Part shown: positions 12,277 to 23,517 of the stretch, piece after piece
Layout of the letters: each line of letters opens with the position of its first letter
How positions within the stretch are numbered: position 1 is the first letter of the stretch
Source: Nymphalis io
Lineage: Eukaryota > Arthropoda > Insecta > Lepidoptera > Nymphalidae
DNA length: 64,000 nucleotides
Reading direction: 5' to 3'
NCBI RefSeq assembly: GCF_905147045.1
Contig: NC_065898.1
Location: 3,596,001 to 3,660,000 of the forward strand
Made by a program: the position numbers and the translations under genes
Notes under the pieces: generated by a model
What the model was told of the DNA's origin: nothing
The model's database searches: none
The model's input: only the letters and a program-made list of their open reading frames with translations

Positions 12277-12472
12277 CAGCGTCGTAGCTAGAATCATTAG
12301 TGAATTGGTAAGTAATTTAAATTTTGCGCCACTATTTTTAATACAAGTGTAAAAAACCTATTATTTAGGGTTCGGCACAAATTTCGTGTATTAAGTTGGA
12401 GGTGATGTTTGTTATAAAGTGCGCCACGCCCCTCGAAGGTTGGACGCCTTGGCAGCCTTAGCTACGACGCTA
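12277..12472. mobile_element. hAT-like MITE with 13-bp terminal inverted repeats
   Basis: AGCGTCGTAGCTA (12278-12290) and TAGCTACGACGCT (12459-12471) are perfect inverted repeats bounding about 195 bp without coding capacity. The termini resemble those of the element at 21214-21514 (GGCGTAGCT core). I could not find an 8-bp target duplication, so the insertion is either old or its outer base is mutated. Confidence 0.6.
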
Positions 12473-14746
12473 GGCTTTAAACGGGTTCCACGTGATTAAA
12501 TTTTTCGTACATTTACAATTAGATTATGTTGTATGGGCTCGAATTTAAATTCAAGGTCAGACGTTAATTTTTTCAAACTATATTTGTTTCCTTGCAAATG
12601 GCGCCGGCCTTCCAAAATAGAGTTGTACTGGGGTTACTCATTTTGATAAAAATGGCTGAGGAAGCAGATAACGTAATAGTTAAAAATTATATTTACTCCG
12701 TTTATCCGATATTTCAATCCGCTTATGCAAGAACAGACTTTATTGTTTCAATTCTGTAGTTAATTGTACCGTGGTGGATGAGGTATAAGCTAAGCCGCTG
12801 TACATTATAAAGGTCCGCTTAGTTTCTCATAACGACAAACTATTGCTATTCATTAATTGGACCAAAATACATCATGATGTAGACAGGGGTGTAATATTTC
12901 ATAAGATTATATAAGTACATTGAATTTACATAAGAATTGATAAATACCCTAGTGTAAGTTTTGTGTTATTTTATGTGTTTGGTCAAAATATATTGTTAGT
13001 GATTTTACACAAATTGAGCGTTAATCAGCGGCGGATTTACCAATCGGTTGAGTAAGCTTAAGCCTATGGCTGCCTACTTCTTTTTCAATAAAATTTTTTT
13101 AATAATTTTCATATTGAAAGGCTGAAAGCTATGTATATTATATAAAGTCGACGGTGATTATATTTTGTATACATACAATTTAATGTTGTGTAAATCTCAC
13201 TGCGTCACGATTGATATCCAATATTACCTTTAAAATGTGTCAAAGATCTCATGAGCAGTATATAGAGTATTATAAAGAAAATGCATATTTGAACACTAAC
13301 AAAATTTTACAAATGATACTTGATACCGATACTATCCTATTTTATTGTTTTTTCTTATTGAATAAAATAATAATGTAAATAAAATATTTTTAATTTAAAA
13401 TGTTTTTTTTTTTTAAATATTTTTATCCTATTTTCAGTATTAAAATGCTGCATTATGTTCTACTCATCAATACATGCAGTAATTAATAAATATTCTAATT
13501 AAACTTACAGTTTAATAATTGAAAATTCAATAGGTACTTATGTGTTTTTCAAAAGGGGACATAGAATATTTTTTATTAACATAATCATTGAATATTTAAC
13601 TGGTCCACGTAAAGTGTACTTAGTGGTAGCTCTTGTATTTTTTCCCTAAACACTAACGGCTAGACGAGGAGTACAATTTATTTTAAAATAAACAGGTAGG
13701 TACATATATTTACACACTTGGAAATTGAAACAAAAAGTAGGTTCTGAATTCGAATTATTTTATTCAGTTTCATCTGGTTTTACATCTGAATTTAAACATA
13801 GAAGCAGTTATTAATTAATATTATTTGACAAACATCCACAAAACAGAGCTGATCTATAATTACCTATATGTATACAATCATGAACAATAGAAGTCGAAAA
13901 TTTCGGGGATTAGGAAATAGAAAATTACCATGTCTACTAACGAAAGTTTAGAAACTTGTGATTTTTCTTAATAAGTATGGTGTGTAAATTTATAAGTATT
14001 GGTAGCATATGTACGCAAAGCAAATAAAAATAAATTTGCACATTCTAAAGGCAAATACATTTAAAAAAAGATTAACTACTATTTTTATAGTATGATGAAA
14101 TTATGGGCCTGAGCTTAATTTAAACAAAAATGTTTTATATTTATTTTCATGTATTTAAGTAATAAACAATCAATAGAATTGATGTCCTCCTGAACGATGT
14201 CTATCACGGCAGCCATTCATACATTAGCCAACTGCACAGGAGATACTTTAATACAAATAATTAATAAAAAAAATTAATTAATATAACTTATAACTACTCT
14301 ACTACTACTACTAATAATCATATTTCAGCAATAGCTTAATATGCAATAATAACACTAATTTGTAATGATTTCAAAACTAAAAAGTACTCGAATTTGAGTT
14401 GAAATAAAAACTTACAGCACTGGTACAAGGTATTCCTGGCAAAAAATAAAATTAGCGACGACTAATAGCTATTGAAGTATGATTAATTCGATTGTGTTTT
14501 CTCTCTAACTAGCATTTTAACTGGCAACACTAAGTTTAAGTTTTGTGTTCTTCCTGAATCTTATACTTTGTTAAAATCTTATACTTTAAACTCAATGATC
14601 AATTGTTTTTTATTCTGTTCTTTGTTGTGTTGCAGTAGAATTTTAATCATATGTGGTTAATAAGTAAATAATTGTTATTAACTTGCTATTAGTTAATGAT
14701 TGAGACTTCGCATGTAGAATATTAACAACAGTAAGTCGATATTATA

Positions 14747-14757
14747 TTTATTTTATT
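14747..14757 (-). terminator. Poly(A) signals of the OSCP1-like gene
   Basis: Two overlapping-range TTTATT motifs (AATAAA on the minus strand, 14747-14752 and 14752-14757) lie about 85-95 bp beyond the stop codon. A further AATAAA (14840-14845) overlaps the stop codon itself and is too close to be the sole signal. Confidence 0.5.
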
Positions 14758-14840
14758 GATTTAATGATTAAATAGCTCAAAGAGAATCTTATTAGTAAAA
14801 TTCCTTCGTGAGTTTAAAGTATTTTACTGTAATTTAAAAT

Positions 14841-15830
14841 TTATTCTTTTAGCATTTCTAAAAGATCTTCTTGAGGTGATTTTAATATATTGGCCGTGTA
14901 TGTAAGATCGCTGTTCTTATTTTTATTTTTTATGAGTGCTGTAATATTCTTATATTCAATATGTTTGTCTATTTTAAGTATTTTGTTTTCAAAATTTTCA
15001 TTTCCCAATTCTATAGGTAATTTTAATTTAATAACTCCTGATATACTAGGTGAACTTTCTATTGATGCCAAAAGACAATTTACTTCACTGGTATCCGGAC
15101 TGTATTCATCTTCTTTTTTTTTAGTATTATCGTATTTGTATATATTTTCTCCTATTTTTTTTAAAAAATTTGGATTTAACGTATAGGGTAGACAAAATGT
15201 TCCGTCCTTTTTCTGTAAACCCAGTCTAAGAAGAACGGAAATTTTAGTGTGATATTCAGAAAACCAGATAATTAATGCGCTATATAAGCAATGATAGTCA
15301 TCGTCTGTAAATTTTTGGGCTACTATATCTATTTTTTTCAAAGCATTTTCGAAAATTTCTTTCGGGAAATATTCAGGCATGAGTGTAGCTACACTACGCA
15401 AATGCCGCCGGCTAATGTCAAAAATATTTTGATTTGTTGCAACAGATAGCTGCCATTTGAATATCATAGTCATAAGATCCCATAATTTACTCATGGAATA
15501 GTCGTCGAGTTTCATAATAGATGTGGCAGAAATATCCTGAAGTAGTTGCTTAATAACCCCATGTGTCGCTGCCGGTTGAGGTATAAATAGCTCATCCAGA
15601 AGCTTAGGATGGAGTAACACGGAGACAATATCTGTAATTACTGAAAATAAATTTATAAATAGTTTTATTTGTATATATATAATATCATTATTTATAGTAT
15701 ATTTATATTATATCTCACCTCTTTCAGATTTATCCAATGGTATTTTCTGCGCTTTTAATCTCTGATCAATCACATAGATCATTTCACAACCTAAGTTGAT
15801 CACAATAAAAGGTGTAGCAAAGTGGGACAT
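14841..15830 (-). CDS. OSCP1: OSCP1-like protein (organic solute carrier partner 1 / NOR1 family), 2 exons
   Basis: Exon 1 is 15719-15830 and exon 2 is 14841-15640. The donor AGAG|GTGAGA and acceptor TTTTCAG|TAATTA join the split Val codon and give 303 residues. The N-terminus carries the family signature: NLGCEMIYVIDQRL followed by QKIPLDKSE, LHPKLLDELFIPQ, and TSIMKLDDYSMSKLWDLMTM around residues 65-85. It ends EDLLEMLKE, like the DLL-x-M-x-E end of vertebrate OSCP1. The animal homologue is a cytosolic/ciliary-region protein reported to modulate organic solute transport; its molecular role is poorly defined. This copy is shorter than vertebrate proteins, mainly in the low-complexity Asn/Lys-rich C-terminal part. 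The start is fixed by the family-matching exon 1 and the ATG 56 bp from the divergent neighbour. Confidence 0.9.
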
Positions 15831-15886
15831 TATAATATATTTTAATTGGAAAATCAATATTGCACTGCAAAATATTCACATACAAA
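15831..15886. promoter_or_regulatory. 56-bp divergent promoter region, OSCP1-like / SMYD4-like
   Basis: Only 56 bp separate the two start codons. The stretch is AT-rich with no TATA box at a sensible distance for either gene. Transcription starts must lie inside it or within the opposite gene, so the two 5' UTRs are very short or overlap. SMYD4 has a good start context (ACAAAATGT). Confidence 0.7.
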
Positions 15887-17893
15887 ATGTCTATTGATTC
15901 TTGTTATGAAGGTGTCATTGCCAAACTAACAACACAGGACAAAATAAAGAAAATGTCTTTAGAACTATTATTACTCCAAACACAAAGTGAACGAGTACTT
16001 TTCATATATAAAACTTTGGAAAGTCTCGATGCTTTTCCAAGTGTACAAGAAATAAAGAAAAACAATGACACTTCCTTATATTACCGTAACCTTGGCAACA
16101 AATGTTTTGAAGAAACAGCTTACCATAAAGCTTGGCAGTATTATAACTTGTCACTTCTACATGCCACCTTAAACTCTGAAAACTATTGTTTAGCCCTGTC
16201 TAATAGATCAGCTGTTTTCTACGAATTAAATAAACATAAAGAATGTTTGCAAGATATAGATAAAGTTTTTTCTTTAGAATATCCTGTAAAGTTAAAAGAG
16301 AAACTAAACAACAGAAAGAAAATGTGTAACGAGGCAATGTGTTCCAGTAAAGAAAAAGAATTTGATAAATTTAATGAATATTTAAAAATGAAAAGTGACA
16401 AACATTCTACATATTTGTGTGCGAGTAATAAATTGGAAGTTTTGATTAGCAAAGAAATGGGTAGACATGTGATTGCTAAAGAGGACATCAAAGTAGGTGA
16501 AGTCATAGTCGAAGAAGATCCATATTTCATACTATTATTGAAAGATCAATTTTTATTTAGTTGTAACTATTGTCTCTCGAGGAGTTTAAATCTCTTACCG
16601 TGTGATGGCTGCTGTTTCTGTTTATATTGCAGCAATGAATGTAAAGCAAAGGCTTGGAAGGAGTTCCATAATATTGAATGCTCACTCATGGCAACATTTG
16701 TGAAAATGGACTTTACAAAACTTGAACTGCTTGCTTTAAGAACTGTTCTCAAGGCTCGGCACGATCATAACAATTGGAAAGATTTATTTAAAACAATCGA
16801 AGATGCTGAAGCCAACGTCGACACTGGACTTCATGGGCATGTTAAGATTGATGATAAATGGATATATGATTCAAAATACTATGCATCTATACATACTTTA
16901 GCTACTAATGAAGAAAGACGATCTATTTCTGATATATTTCAAAAAGGACTAACAGCAGCTGTGTTTTTAAGATTTCTACAAAAGAATACCAAGTTTTTAA
17001 AAACAGAAAATGAACAAGAATATGAAAAGGTAAATGAATGTGTAGCTGGACTATTACTGTTACACCTAATGACAAGTCCAACCAACATGCATGGCATTAG
17101 TTCCATCGCAGCTACTAAGGAGGGTAAATGTGTTGATGAAATAAGCTTGGCAAGTGCACCATATGCTTTTTGTAGTCTTTTTAATCATTCTTGCGCACCC
17201 AATATTGTTAGATTCAGCAAACTCGGCTCTGCAAGAATGTTTGTGTTTGCTCTGCGCCCAATTAAAAAAGGAATGCAAATTTTTGATAACTATGGGTAAG
17301 ATTTTGTAATAATATTTTTTTTTTATTTATCTGTCTTGAACATTTTTTGATGAATTTATTAATAATAGTAATGTACAAAAGTTACATGTATTGAGGAGTG
17401 TAAATATATTTTGTATTAAAGACTGAAATATTTAAAAAAAAATTATATCCTTAGGTCTTGCAGCTCCTTTAAATTATTATTATTTTCTGTTTTCAGACCA
17501 CATCATGCATTAGAGGAGTTAATGTCACGACAGGCTTCACTTAAGTTTCAGTTTAAATTCAACTGCTGCTGTGAAGCATGTGTTAATAATTGGCCAAACT
17601 ATTTATACTTAACTATGAGGCAATCTAAAAATGTTCCTGCAAAATTAGTTAGGTCTAAAAAGGCTCTTTTAAGTGAGGACATAATAGACCAACTTCAGAG
17701 AGGTAATGTTGACACAGCATTAAAAACATATAAACGTCTGTGTGATTTATGTGAATTATTAGAGCCCTTTGCACCATGCATGGAACTCTGTGACTGTCAA
17801 GAATCATTAAAGCAGTGTTTGTCTATTTTCGAGGGCTTAGTGCCATATGGTAGTAGTCTTATGGTTAAGTGGAAATCAGTAAATGCGAAATAG
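15887..17893 (+). CDS. SMYD4: SET and MYND domain protein, SMYD4-like lysine methyltransferase, 2 exons
   Basis: Exons 15887-17295 and 17497-17893 join as TATGG|A (Tyr-Gly-Pro) to give 601 residues. An N-terminal TPR-like helical region spans about residues 60-150 (YYRNLGNKCFEE, ALSNRSAVFYELNKHKECL). A split SET domain starts near 185. A MYND zinc finger is inserted at 226-265 (C226, C229, C239, C242, C248, C252, H261, C265). The SET core is at 433-436 (NHSC) and DNYG lies at the exon junction. A Cys-rich post-SET segment (CCCEAC) follows in exon 2. TPR-before-SET is the SMYD4 layout; SMYD1-3 have TPRs only at the C-terminus. These proteins are predicted S-adenosylmethionine-dependent protein methyltransferases of nucleus and cytoplasm. 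The ATG at 15887 was preferred over an in-frame TTG at 15860. Confidence 0.92.
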
Positions 17894-18119
17894 ACATTTA
17901 AATATTGTTTAAATTTTTACTTTGACAAAATATTTTTTTTTTTATATTTGATGAAACTAAATATGATTTATGTTATTTTATAAAATGACTATTGTGTAAA
18001 CATATTATATTTTACAAATTGTTAAATTAGGATTTTTTTTAAATTGTGTCATTTAGCAACTTTTTAAGATACTTAAATTGGAAATATTAAAAAAAAGTTC
18101 CTATAATCTAATTTTAAAG

Positions 18120-18360
18120 AATAAATATTGAAAATATTGACTATTTCCGTTATAAGGATGCAAAGTAAGACTTTATATTATGTTATATTATATCATTACA
18201 GTGGTTTGCTATTGTTTAATATTTATAAAAATAATTACATTATTTTTATTTTATAAAACTTGTTTAAAATTTAATTCATTTAATTTACATTAAAAAATAA
18301 TAATTATTGAATTTTGTATTCAAACTGTTGTGTATTGAAAATCATTTATTGTTCAATAAA
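18120..18360 (+). terminator. Candidate poly(A) signals of the SMYD4-like gene
   Basis: AATAAA at 18120-18125 (about 230 bp after the stop) and again at 18355-18360. The intervening 3' UTR is very AT-rich. I cannot tell which is used. Confidence 0.5.
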
Positions 18361-18724
18361 AGATACAAAAAAACATAACATTTTTTTTTTACAATAAACT
18401 CATGACAACAATTATTATATCATTATAATAAAAGGAATGTAAATCTAAGTACGTAAATAATTTGTTCCTCATATGGCATACTTACATATAAGAATGGATG
18501 CTATTATATCTGTTTGAAATTAATAACGACGATTATTGAGTGGCTTTAGTGCTATAAAATAATATTGGAACGAAGAGTAGGAAAAAAAAACATGCAATTT
18601 TTTCTCACATTCTCAATAATGGTCGTATTTCGATCACTGGGTGAACATTAGTACATATTAGGCAGGACTAGGTCTGCCGGATTTTGGTAGTAATTTATAT
18701 AATTGAATCACCTGCTACAACGAT
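18361..18724. other. Convergent intergenic stretch, SMYD4-like 3' end to nucleotidase copy A 3' end
   Basis: AT-rich, no ORF or repeat recognised. The TTTATT at 18344-18349, just upstream, is an AATAAA on the minus strand and could serve the nucleotidase transcript ending in copy A. Confidence 0.4.
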
Positions 18725-20128
18725 TTAACTAAACAATATAATCATAGTCAATAAAAAGATCATACTAGTATTAAATTTAATTGACTGTCCTTGCGAAGGC
18801 AAAAACTTCGCTGTTCGAATTTTATCCGCATTAAGAATATTTATTCTCATTGTTACGATTGGTTCTATAGGACTATATTTCTGTAAGTAATCTATAGCAC
18901 ACATGACTTCATTGTAGTTTACTATCTCCTTGGGAACTGTATCAAACATTGTGTATCCGTCACCTCCTTCAGCTAAAAAAACTGACGTAATCACTTTATA
19001 CTCAAGATTATCTGAAACATCACTCAGGTCAGAGCAATTGGAACAAATAGCGTTTGCTTTCACAACCCGTGAACCAACTTCTTTAGCTAGATCATAAACG
19101 ATTTGCACTCCTGAGTATTGTAAAAATTGCCCTGGAGTATCAATTCTTCTCCAAGCTGCAACGGAATGTTCCAAGGCTTGTCTCAGTATTGTGCCGTTCA
19201 TAGTCATTATGCATAATGTATCAGAAAATGGTATAACGGTAACCATATCTCCTCTCGTAACTTTGAATGGTTTATTTGGACCATCTATGGATGATCTAAT
19301 TCTGCCACCTTGTGTTATAGCTATGTTAACATTAGAATATTCTTTGGAATATTGTTTTGTATATTTTATTATAGCGTCATTAATAAAGTTTCCTAAATTA
19401 CATTCTTTGAGACGGCACGAATCACCATCAAGATAACAAAGTGACGTTCCAACGACTTCGTTGTAGATTTTGTTTATATCAGTCCGATATCGATTTACTA
19501 TTTGTAAGAGCTCTGGGTCTTCCGGAATTTCTCTATTCAACAGAATCGGTTCACCGTCGTAATATAAAATTTCTCCTTGTTCGTCAAACATTAAATGTAG
19601 CTTACCAAGATATTTGGTGTATGCATACGCTTGCACTACCAGAACCTTTCTGCCCGTTTTTTGTCTAACTATTGTAGGATAAGGTCCTTGTGGATATTCA
19701 GGAATTTCGTCTGTACTATTCTTATTTATCAAAAATGTATTCGAATGGCCGCCTATTACTATATCTAATTCTTCGACTTCTTTAGCTATTTCTAAGTCTT
19801 TTAAAAAGCCTGAATGACCTAACGCTATAAATATTTTGATTCCCATTTCTTTTAATTCATGTACTTCCCTCTTTAAGGCAACGACTTCGTCTTCGTAATT
19901 TACTTTGTTCTTTGGTGCAAGAAATTTAGTTTCGGGGGTTAAATAACCAATTATTCCGATCTTAATGCCGTTTTTAATAATAACAATTGATTTGTATAAA
20001 TTTGTTTCTTTCTCGAGTTCTGGTACGTCGGTGAGAATGAGATTAGCAGCTAAGACGGGTGACGTCAGATTTCTTATAAAAGGTATGACTCCATCGACCT
20101 CTTCATCAAATTCATGATTTCCAAGTGA
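18725..20128 (-). CDS. Ecto-5'-nucleotidase terminal exon, copy A (most distal)
   Basis: A single open exon of 468 codons including the stop, beginning right after the acceptor TTTTACAG with TCACTTGG (SLGNHEFDEEV). It holds the second half of the CD73-type enzyme: catalytic GNHEFD, metal ligands in ALGHSGF and GGHSNTF, a GGRIRSS substrate loop, the C-terminal nucleotide-binding domain (PGQFLQYSG, EGGDGYTMF), and a hydrophobic GPI-signal-like tail (SMIFLLTMIILFS). The enzymes hydrolyse extracellular nucleoside monophosphates to nucleosides. There is no start codon before the acceptor, so it must be spliced to an upstream head; the only one seen is at 31964-33394. Its substrate loop has Arg where the other active copies have the third Gly of GGGIR, though the substrate Arg is kept. 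It looks catalytically competent. Confidence 0.88.
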   Translation of the reverse strand, partial: SLGNHEFDEEVDGVIPFIRNLTSPVLAANLILTDVPELEKETNLYKSIVIIKNGIKIGIIGYLTPETKFLAPKNKVNYEDEVVALKREVHELKEMGIKIFIALGHSGFLKDLEIAKEVEELDIVIGGHSNTFLINKNSTDEIPEYPQGPYPTIVRQKTGRKVLVVQAYAYTKYLGKLHLMFDEQGEILYYDGEPILLNREIPEDPELLQIVNRYRTDINKIYNEVVGTSLCYLDGDSCRLKECNLGNFINDAIIKYTKQYSKEYSNVNIAITQGGRIRSSIDGPNKPFKVTRGDMVTVIPFSDTLCIMTMNGTILRQALEHSVAAWRRIDTPGQFLQYSGVQIVYDLAKEVGSRVVKANAICSNCSDLSDVSDNLEYKVITSVFLAEGGDGYTMFDTVPKEIVNYNEVMCAIDYLQKYSPIEPIVTMRINILNADKIRTAKFLPSQGQSIKFNTSMIFLLTMIILFS

Positions 20129-22122
20129 CTGTAAAAGAAAAAATATATAATTATTAAATAAATAACAAAAAATATGCTAAATTATATGAACATTGATTAA
20201 CTAATGTTTTATGGGTCCTACTCTTACAATAATTACGCTGTTACGTAACAAATCAAATCGATTATTTTTTATTTATATCTTATGAAATATTTATTGCTAA
20301 CGAGTTTATTCAGTCGAGTTACAATTAACTTAACAACTTAAAGTTCCGCTATTCATTGAACTAGAAATAAAACAGACAGCCCGGTCGGGTTAGTAAAAAA
20401 AGGCTGTGTCTTGCGGATATTGCCGTCAGTTATTTTATTTCTCCCCTAAATTCAAGATGGCGGTTAATGTACTGGCGGATTTGGCCGCTATTTTAAGATT
20501 TGACTACCAGTAACCCTCAAGGTTAGAGAAATAAAATTGTTAACTAGACTGGGCTAATACTTATTACAGATATGTTTATTTATTATTTTTGAAATAATTC
20601 GGAGTGCATCTCAGATGATAGAAGTACCTTAGAATCTCATGCTTATATGTATATATATTTTATTCATTATATATGGGTAATAATCTTAATAATGTAATGT
20701 AGTAAGTTATTAATTAGTTTTAGTCTTTATCCTATAATATGATGTAAGGGAACTAAAAATCACTCAGTGAAATGTTTTAAAAACCTACATTAAGTTTTGG
20801 TATATCTTTTTTATTGTAATTAATTGAAAGAAAATTATTAATGACGTAATAAGTACTCAAGCAGTTTCTCTATCTTATAAGAGTGGATTCTTATTTAAAA
20901 TAAATCGTTTTGCTTACGGATAATGGAATTTATTAAGTGATATCTGTCATTTTCATAAATTTTCTCTACTGTCCGTTATTCGTAGCCCTATATGGATTAC
21001 GTTTCGTAAGCAAACAAATCGTTTCTTGAATAAAGTAACCGGGCATAAAACAACTCAGAAAATTTACTCTGTATTATTTTAAATATCATGTCTTTAAACA
21101 AATTTCATAGATATTTATTAGGTGACTGAATATCTTTTACATTTACTGAGTTACAACATACTCACTGAAACTAAATTTATTTTTACCCCGGATAATAGAC
21201 ACTGTGCTATTGACAGGGGCGTAGCTTGCCCTTGATGGACCCTGTATCAAAATTTGATGGAGTCCCTTCGTCTTAACTGCGGCGATGACCATTTTTTTCC
21301 ACGCGAATTTAGCGCTTTGACCGTAAAAGATTTAAACTACATATTCAAATTTATTTTTCAAATGTGCTCTTTTATTTTTTCACGGAAAATTTAGCGTACG
21401 GTCTCAGAATTTGAATGAGATTTTGGATAACATTTTACGTGTTATTGCTTACTCGGGTTCGGGGCCCCTGTAACTAGAGGGCCCCGTATCTTTGATACGG
21501 CAGCTACGCCCTTGGCTATTGACCATAAACATAATATACTAGACCTTGACTTTTTAATGTGCTCAAATTAATCATTGCCCACGTATCCGAGGCATGTACT
21601 GCGCGTGGTTATGTATAACTTAAATGTCAAGCTGTATTTGTGTTTGTAGTTTTTACCATTCAATTTTAGATATATTTCTTAACAATGCAATTTATCTGAT
21701 ATTAATATTTTTATTTCATAAAGTCTACAAATGTCTTAAGGTTTATCTTTAGAACAAGAACGTAATATGTCAAATTTGTTTTACTTTTTTGAAAAGGTCA
21801 TGAAATTATTATATATTTTTTTATTCATTGTACGAGTTAACTACCTACGTATATGTAAAAAATAATAATTTTAGTGTTTTGTTTCATTGTCATGATTTAT
21901 CGCATGAAAGATTTGCCTGTGTATTATTATTGAATTCATAAATAAAACTAAATGGTTTTAATTTTTTTATTTCATCGAAATTTTAATTTTTATTAAGATT
22001 GAAGAAGATATTGAAACAATAAAATAACACATCATACATACACATTTAATAGCTTACTCACTAACAATACTGTTAGAAATATTTGTACATATTTTTTCAC
22101 CGCAGGAGATTTTTCTATTATT
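20129..22122. other. Spacer between nucleotidase copies A and B
   Basis: About 2 kb searched on the minus strand for a copy of the head exons (NAGD or DMH motifs); none was seen. It contains a 301-bp hAT-like MITE (21214-21514); otherwise AT-rich without recognisable genes. Confidence 0.55.
21214..21514. mobile_element. hAT-type MITE with perfect 8-bp target-site duplication
   Basis: The termini CAGGGGCGTAGCT and AGCTACGCCCTTG are inverted repeats with one mismatch. The flanks at 21206-21213 and 21515-21522 are both GCTATTGA, an exact 8-bp duplication as made by hAT transposases. The 301-bp interior has no ORF, and subterminal GGGCCCC/GGGGCCCC stretches also face each other. It is non-autonomous and relatively young, given the perfect duplication. 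Confidence 0.92.
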
Positions 22123-23517
22123 CTAATTAAATATTCTACTAAATAAATACATCAAAGAAATAAGAAAAGATTGTGATAGAGTAATCCTGAAGCCCTTATT
22201 GCTGCTTTGTGTAATAATCGTTATTCTTCCATTGATTTCTGGAAATATTGGACTATGTTGTTTTATATATTGTATGGTACATGTTAATTCACTGTTGTTC
22301 AACGAACGTGTGGGCAACTCCTGGAACATCGTATAACCGTTTCCACCGATTGATATGAAACTCGGCATAATAACGTTATAAATTTCATTAGCTGTAACTC
22401 TATTATATTTAGGTATTGAACAATTCCAACATCTTGCGTCAGCTTGTACTACTTTCATTCCTTCTGGTTTGCTAATATCGTATACAACTTTAAGACCAGA
22501 AACTTGTAAAAACTCCCCAGGATAGTCTAAATCGTCTAAATTTTTAATCGAATGCTCTAACATTTGCATCAGGACATTACCGGTCATGGTTACAATTACA
22601 AGATCTCCTTCAAAGGGTAAAACTCCTATTAAATCTCCTTTAGTAATTGTTGTTGGTATTTCTGAGTTAGCTATTGAAGATCTTATACCACCGCCTTGAA
22701 TTATAGCTATAGGCGCATCTGTCCAATGTTCTTTGCCCTCGTATTCCATAGCATAATTATAGACCATAGCATCAGCTATAAGATTGCCCATATTGCACTC
22801 CTGATGTTGACAACTAAGACCATCTAAAACTATTGAAGTTTTACCGATAACTTCTTCCGTATAATTTGAAATTTCTGTGCGATATCGCTGAATAATTTTT
22901 AAAGCATCAGGGTCTTGAGGTGTTGTTTTGTCTAGAAGAATAGGATTACCGTCTGCGCTTAGTAGATCTCCCTTACTATTGAATACCATATGCAGACTGC
23001 CCAGATATTTTGTGTAAGCATAAGCTTGAACCACGGGTACCCTTTTTCCGGAGGATTGTGTGACGTAAGTAGGATAAGGTCCTTGAATTTTTTCTGAATC
23101 AGGACACGTACCGTTCCATAGAAAAGTATTCGAATGTCCACCGATGACTAAATTCAAACCGTCTACTTCTCTTGCTATTTCTAAATCTTTCAAATAACCT
23201 GAGTGACCTAGTCCAATTATAATGTTTACCCCTTGAGCTTTTAACTTTTTTACTTCTTCTTTTATTGCCGCGATTTCATCAATATACTCCACATCGTTTT
23301 TTACAGCTAACATTTTTGTGTCCGGCGTTAAGTAACCTATGACTCCAACTGACGTGCCATTGACATTTAATATAATAGATTTTCTTAGGTTGGTCTCTTT
23401 TTCTAAGTCAGGTACTTTGGTCAAAACAAGGTTAGCCGCAACAACAGGACAAGAAAGGTTTTTTATGAACGGAGTTAACCCATTCACGCCGTGATCAAAT
23501 TCATGATTTCCGAGGGA
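22123..23517 (-). CDS. Ecto-5'-nucleotidase terminal exon, copy B
   Basis: 465 codons including the stop, starting after TTGTTGCAG with TCCCTCGG (SLGNHEFDHGV). All catalytic elements of the C-terminal part are intact: GNHEFD, GLGHSGY, GGHSNTF, the GGGIRSS substrate loop, PGEFLQVSG and GGNGYTMF. It ends in a hydrophobic tail (SFLISLMYLFSRIFN) consistent with a GPI signal. An in-frame ATG nine codons before the exon (MYYFISLLQ) lies in intron sequence and is probably chance. Closest in texture to copy C. No private head exons are seen between copies B and C. Confidence 0.9.
   Translation of the reverse strand, partial: SLGNHEFDHGVNGLTPFIKNLSCPVVAANLVLTKVPDLEKETNLRKSIILNVNGTSVGVIGYLTPDTKMLAVKNDVEYIDEIAAIKEEVKKLKAQGVNIIIGLGHSGYLKDLEIAREVDGLNLVIGGHSNTFLWNGTCPDSEKIQGPYPTYVTQSSGKRVPVVQAYAYTKYLGSLHMVFNSKGDLLSADGNPILLDKTTPQDPDALKIIQRYRTEISNYTEEVIGKTSIVLDGLSCQHQECNMGNLIADAMVYNYAMEYEGKEHWTDAPIAIIQGGGIRSSIANSEIPTTITKGDLIGVLPFEGDLVIVTMTGNVLMQMLEHSIKNLDDLDYPGEFLQVSGLKVVYDISKPEGMKVVQADARCWNCSIPKYNRVTANEIYNVIMPSFISIGGNGYTMFQELPTRSLNNSELTCTIQYIKQHSPIFPEINGRITIITQSSNKGFRITLSQSFLISLMYLFSRIFN

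Larger units (their letters stand above)
10780..14839. other. Intergenic DNA between Nup210 and OSCP1-like gene
   Basis: About 4 kb of AT-rich DNA between two genes that end toward each other. No ORF with family features was seen. Identifiable content is one terminal-inverted-repeat element (12277-12472) and a GC-richer patch at 13025-13080 (CAGCGGCGGATTTAC) that looks like one end of a similar hAT-type element without a matching partner. Confidence 0.6.

Noticed and set aside
15860..15886. Nine-codon N-terminal extension of the SMYD4-like ORF
   Set aside because: It would start at a TTG; the ATG at 15887 has a good context and matches the expected start of the protein.
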